From Thermococcaceae archaeon (GTDB lineage: Archaea; Methanobacteriota_B; Thermococci; Thermococcales; Thermococcaceae), in contig JAMOPD010000314.1 in assembly GCA_027064745.1 (NCBI GenBank), positions 1 to 8,616 on the forward strand: DNA of 8,616 nucleotides, read 5' to 3'. This document shows positions 6,173-8,616 of the stretch, piece after piece. The notes below the pieces were generated by a model. That model had not been told where the DNA came from. It was given only the letters and a program-made list of their open reading frames with translations, and did no database searches. The position numbers and the translations under genes were made by a program. Numbering within the stretch: the first letter of the stretch is position 1; each line of letters starts with the position of its first letter.

Positions 6173-6385
6173 ATGGATGTGCTCACTGAGGCATTGTTTT
6201 CAAACAACACAAAATATAATGTAAAGGGCATTCTCATCAGAAACGGAGAGGAGTCAATTCTAATCTACGAGGAAAAGGGAGCCCTTAAAGGGTTAATCAT
6301 AAGAATTCCCTTCATCCCCATAATTCAGAGAAGAATGATACTCTACTTTATTGAAAAAAGCAAAGGAAAAGTTAATACACTTTGA
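6173..6385 (+). CDS. Short unrecognised ORF (70 aa), probably a damaged gene
   Basis: No family recognised. ATG 6173 is chosen because GAGG (6164-6167) lies 5 bases before it; the frame is open back to a TTG at 6137 without a ribosome-binding site. The protein reads as genuine coding text: an N-terminal helix (MDVLTEALFSNN), two strands with a turn (GILIRNGEESILIYEEKG), then a hydrophobic patch IPFIPIIQRRMILYFIEKS. The 3' end is duplicated: the nucleotides of the last 20-odd codons recur imperfectly about 95 bp downstream (to 6457), where an extra piece (HFEAYYD) precedes the IPFIPIIQ match. The extra piece was probably part of the original protein, making this ORF an internally deleted version. 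It may not be functional. Confidence 0.4.
   Translation: MDVLTEALFSNNTKYNVKGILIRNGEESILIYEEKGALKGLIIRIPFIPIIQRRMILYFIEKSKGKVNTL
6305..6370. repeat. Imperfect direct repeat, unit A (~66 bp)
   Basis: Shares ATTCCCTTCATCCC, ATAAT.CAG and an uninterrupted 25-bp block (6341-6365) with unit B at 6399-6457. Unit A has 8 extra bases between the shared blocks. It lies within the 3' end of the 70-aa ORF. Confidence 0.75.
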
Positions 6386-6398
6386 GGCTTACTATGAC

Positions 6399-6457
6399 AT
6401 TCCCTTCATCCCGATAATCCAGAATGCTCTACTTTATTGAAAAAAGCAAAGAAAAAA
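6399..6457. repeat. Imperfect direct repeat, unit B (~59 bp)
   Basis: Partner of 6305-6370; the identical 25-bp block is at 6427-6451. The period is 94 bp at the left end and 86 bp at the right. It stops 3 bases short of the 3' end of the cysteine desulfurase gene. No gene covers 6386-6459 and the frame here is broken. Confidence 0.75.
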
Positions 6458-6459
6458 GG

Positions 6460-7656
6460 CTAACGCAGACTCTTAACGAGCTCTTCCATTACTCCAAGGA
6501 ATGTCTCGACCTCTTCAATACTGTTGTAGACATGGAATGATGCTCTTACGGTTCCGTTTATGCCCAGCTTCTTCATCACAGGCAGAGCACAGTGGTGGCC
6601 GGAACGCACCATTATACCGTGATCATCTAGGACGGCAGCGACATCGTGCGGATGGAGTGGAGGAAGGTTGAAGCTCACGACTCCAGCGTGCTTTTTGAGA
6701 TTTCTCGGCCCGTACCACGGAACTTCCAGCTCACTTAACCCTTCTGTGATTCTTTTAACGAGTTTATGCTCCTGCTTTTCTATTTTATCAATTCCAATCT
6801 TCTGGATGTATTTTATCCCAGCCGCTAGGCCAATTGCTCCTCCTATGTTCGGGGTCCCCGCCTCAAACCTCTCTGGTGGCTCTGTAAGCGTGTAACAGCA
6901 GAGCTTGACGTCCTCAATGGTTCCACCACCGATGAACGGGGGCTCAAATACATCGAAGAACTCCTCCCTGATGTAGAGCACACCTATGCCCGTCGGTCCC
7001 ATTGGACCTTTATGCCCTGAGAAAGCTAGAAAGTCAGCGTGAAGTTTATTCACATCAACCTCCATGTGCCCGACGCTCTGGGCGGCATCGACGACGAATA
7101 TAGCACCTTCCTCCTTTGCCATCCTCCCGAGCTCTTCCACCTCGTGGATGACACCGAGGGCGTTCGAGACATGCTGAATAGTCACTAGCTTCGCCCCCTT
7201 TATCTTCTTTTCAGCATCGACCAGATCAAGGTTGCCCTCGTTATCACCTTCAATGAACTCCAGCTTTAGGCCGAGCTTTTTAGCTAATCTCTGCCAGGGA
7301 AGTAAATCCGAGTGGTGCTCGTAGGGGGTTGTAACTATTTTGTCACCTTTCCTGAAGACTCCTTCAAGCCCGAGAGCGGCCATGTTTAAGCTTTCGCTCG
7401 TGTTCTTTGTGAAAACTATCTCCCCAAATTTGGCACCGATGAAATCTGCGGTGATTTTTCTTGATTTCTCATACTTGTGTGTCGCCATCTGGGAGAGACG
7501 GTGAACACCTCTGTGAACGTTTGCTCTGTATTTCAGGTAGTACTCATCCATGGCCTCAATGACAGGCTTTGGCGTCAGGGAAGTAGCGGTGTTGTCAAAA
7601 TATATAACCTCCTCAGTAAGAGGAATGTCCTTCCTGATGTCATCTGGAATTTTCAT
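6460..7656 (-). CDS. sufS: SufS-type (class II) cysteine desulfurase
   Basis: PLP enzyme that takes sulfur from L-cysteine as a persulfide and releases alanine, supplying Fe-S cluster assembly or tRNA thiolation in the cytoplasm. ATG 7656 is chosen because GGGTGG (7668-7663) lies 6 bases before it and MKIPDDIRKDIPL is the usual N-terminus; the frame is open further upstream, but that stretch is promoter. The product is 398 aa, normal for the family. Counting from that Met: YFDNTATS (19-26), NVHRGVHRLS (46-55), HH at 114-115 in the PLP-stacking segment, VVDAAQS with Asp190 for the PLP nitrogen, GHK with the Schiff-base Lys216, and RSGHHCALP with catalytic Cys356. All are intact. The short RSGHHCALP loop is SufS-like rather than IscS-like. 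Partners are not in the window. The symbol reflects family class, not proven orthology. Confidence 0.95.
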   Translation of the reverse strand: MKIPDDIRKDIPLTEEVIYFDNTATSLTPKPVIEAMDEYYLKYRANVHRGVHRLSQMATHKYEKSRKITADFIGAKFGEIVFTKNTSESLNMAALGLEGVFRKGDKIVTTPYEHHSDLLPWQRLAKKLGLKLEFIEGDNEGNLDLVDAEKKIKGAKLVTIQHVSNALGVIHEVEELGRMAKEEGAIFVVDAAQSVGHMEVDVNKLHADFLAFSGHKGPMGPTGIGVLYIREEFFDVFEPPFIGGGTIEDVKLCCYTLTEPPERFEAGTPNIGGAIGLAAGIKYIQKIGIDKIEKQEHKLVKRITEGLSELEVPWYGPRNLKKHAGVVSFNLPPLHPHDVAAVLDDHGIMVRSGHHCALPVMKKLGINGTVRASFHVYNSIEEVETFLGVMEELVKSLR

Positions 7657-7686
7657 TTTAAACCACCCGTAAGAACTCATCCGGGA

Positions 7687-7699
7687 GCCTATAAAGGAT
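7687..7699 (-). promoter_or_regulatory. Putative TATA box for the cysteine desulfurase gene
   Basis: On the minus strand this reads ATCCTTTATAGGC, about 35 bases before ATG 7656. This would give a very short leader carrying the GGGTGG site. It lies outside the inverted repeat at 7723-7766, so it need not share control with the divergent gene. Confidence 0.45.
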
Positions 7700-7722
7700 T
7701 TGCTCCCCAGATATGTCCATTG

Positions 7723-7767
7723 TTTGTTCCATTTATAGAACAAAATCTTTTAAAATATGGAACAAAA
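7723..7767. promoter_or_regulatory. Candidate operator: GGAACAAA half-sites around the S-component promoter
   Basis: TTTGTTCCAT (7723-7732) and ATGGAACAAA (7757-7766) are perfect 10-bp inverted arms. A third half-site, GAACAAAA (7738-7745), pairs with the first arm as TTGTTC-8 nt-GAACAA and repeats the last one at a 22-bp step, about two helical turns. The plus-strand TATA-like sequence CTTTTAAAAT (7747-7756) lies between half-sites two and three, so a bound protein would block the promoter. The regulator is unknown. Confidence 0.55.
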
Positions 7768-7787
7768 GTTTAAGATGGTGTATGAAA

Positions 7788-8372
7788 ATGAAATCAAGAG
7801 AAGTCGCTCTCATTGGACTTATGCTCTCGCTTTCGCTATTGCTCCAGATAATGCCTCTCAAGATTAAAACGCCGTGGGGGATGGACATTGACTTGGTAGC
7901 TGTTCCGATAATTGTATTGACACTTCTATTAGGATTCACAAGCTCCCTTATAGCACTTGGTCTGCTCTTCATCGGGATATCCATGATATCCTCTACCTCT
8001 TGGTTAGGGGCCAGTATGAAGGTTCCAGCGACGCTCTCCGTGGTTATCGGTATTGAGCTTGCGAAAAGGTTAACGCGCTTTAACATGCACAGCCATGCCA
8101 CCAGAAGCCTGGTAATGTTTATTGTCCTCTCCTACATTATCGGGACATCCATAAGAATTCCCCTGATGGTTGCAATGAACTATTACTATGCATTGCCGAT
8201 ATATCTGAACCTCCCAAAAGAGCAGGTGATTCCTGAGGTGGAAAAGTGGTTTCACATGCCGTTCTGGCTTGTTATAGGAATTCCAAACGCCATTCAGAGC
8301 GCGGTTGATATCATTGGCGGGCTACTTGCTGTCATCCCCGTCCTCCGGAGGTTTCCCCAGGTTTTTGACTGA
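7788..8372 (+). CDS. ECF transporter S component (substrate-binding membrane protein; vitamin type uncertain, RibU-like)
   Basis: Integral membrane subunit that binds a vitamin or other micronutrient and works with a shared ECF energizing module (not in the window). About 194 residues, the usual length, with hydrophobic segments at about 5-22, 35-50, 53-72, 78-95, 110-130 and 165-188, giving six helices. The opening ALIGLMLSLSLLLQ is the family's first helix with its small-residue packing face. The NYYYALPIYL segment between helices 5 and 6 recalls riboflavin-type members, but the substrate cannot be settled from this. The start at ATG 7788 is chosen because GGTG (7777-7780) is 7 bases away; ATG 7782, two codons earlier, is only one base from it but remains possible. 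The frame is open further upstream across the operator and promoter, which is not coding. The 3' end overlaps the converging epimerase gene by 41 bp. Confidence 0.82.
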   Translation: MKSREVALIGLMLSLSLLLQIMPLKIKTPWGMDIDLVAVPIIVLTLLLGFTSSLIALGLLFIGISMISSTSWLGASMKVPATLSVVIGIELAKRLTRFNMHSHATRSLVMFIVLSYIIGTSIRIPLMVAMNYYYALPIYLNLPKEQVIPEVEKWFHMPFWLVIGIPNAIQSAVDIIGGLLAVIPVLRRFPQVFD

Positions 8373-8616
8373 TTTTCTCCGGCTTCAGACCTTTTCTTTT
8401 AAGGTAGGCATTCCATTTTTCAGCATAGTTTAGGAATGTTTTATCTCCGGTCTTCTCATAGAGCCACGCTAAGAGCTTTATGTGGAGCCTGTGGTAGAAG
8501 ATGCTTGAAGAGTTATATATGCTCGCATATCTACTCCAGCTCCCTGTATCAAAGTAGGGCAGGGCATTTTTAACGCTCATCGCCCCATCCCAGAAAAGTC
8601 TCCATGCGGTATTATC
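8332..8616 (-). CDS. D-glucuronyl C5-epimerase-like protein, C-terminal part (5' end outside window)
   Basis: The frame is open from the window edge: DNTAWRLFWDGAMSVKNALPYFDTGSWSRY, then YHRLHIKLLAWLYEKTGDKTFLNYAEKWNAYLKR. The order DGA..LP.FDTG.WS.Y, YH.LHI..L..L...TGD..F..YA..W..Y is the hallmark of the C-terminal alpha/alpha-barrel domain of glucuronyl C5-epimerases, which invert C5 of uronic acids in polysaccharides. Prokaryotic homologues are mostly uncharacterised, so activity on a cell-surface or secreted glycan is inference. The ATG at 8580 is internal. The tail after the last helix (KPEKISQKPGETSGGRG) is low in structure and lies opposite the end of the S-component gene. About 94 codons are visible; the full protein would be several hundred residues. 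Confidence 0.8.
   Translation of the reverse strand, partial: DNTAWRLFWDGAMSVKNALPYFDTGSWSRYASIYNSSSIFYHRLHIKLLAWLYEKTGDKTFLNYAEKWNAYLKRKGLKPEKISQKPGETSGGRG

Noticed and set aside
6034..6237. 67-codon minus-strand ORF
   Set aside because: The adjacent frame reads as an ABC-2 permease C-terminus, so this frame is an out-of-frame shadow.
7733..8101. 122-codon minus-strand ORF and another at 8070-8255
   Set aside because: They mirror the membrane helices of the S component and have no ribosome-binding site or family resemblance.
1..8616. tRNA, rRNA or snoRNA-type genes
   Set aside because: No cloverleaf with T-loop GGTTCAAATCC-like sequence, no rRNA segments and no clear C/D-box pairs were seen by eye; a covariance search would be decisive.

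Overview
The window looks like a chromosomal segment from a hyperthermophilic euryarchaeon of the order Thermococcales (Thermococcus/Pyrococcus type). This rests on GGTGG/GGTGAT ribosome-binding sites a few bases before starts, TATA-box promoters with short leaders, tightly overlapping genes, and the protein families (DUF835 membrane protein, archaeal phosphomannomutase-type enzyme, DUF523/TudS-like Fe-S protein, SufS-type cysteine desulfurase, ECF S component). No genus-level call is possible from the sequence alone.

Left part (1-2799): the 3' 90% of a phosphohexomutase gene on the plus strand converges, with overlapping stop codons, on a minus-strand cluster of three genes chained by ATGA stop/start overlaps: a P-loop kinase, a three-cysteine DUF523/TudS-like protein, and a flavodoxin-like gene whose first third is broken by two frameshifts.

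Middle (2800-5319): an AT-richer block carrying three copies of a short element with TGTCAGGATAA/TTATCCTGACA ends. The two outer copies (63 bp) are identical to each other in opposite orientation; the inner copy is 77 bp and diverged. Between copies 1 and 2 lie a 91-aa protein, a possible 36-aa ORF and a 264-aa protein that looks like a PP-loop ATP pyrophosphatase relative with its nucleotide-binding loop eroded. Between copies 2 and 3 lies a membrane-anchored DUF835 protein.

Right-middle (5320-6459): a stretch of decayed genes. On the minus strand are the remains of an ABC-2 permease C-terminus followed by a class I SAM methyltransferase, both broken by deletions and frameshifts; on the plus strand is a short unrecognised ORF. 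Two imperfect direct duplications, each with a period near 95 bp, lie in this stretch.

Right part (6460-8616): an intact SufS-type cysteine desulfurase on the minus strand is divergent from an ECF-transporter S component on the plus strand. Their shared 125-bp spacer holds a 10-bp inverted repeat, with a third related half-site, straddling the S-component TATA box. The S-component gene overlaps, tail to tail by 41 bp, the 3' end of a D-glucuronyl C5-epimerase-like gene that runs off the right edge.
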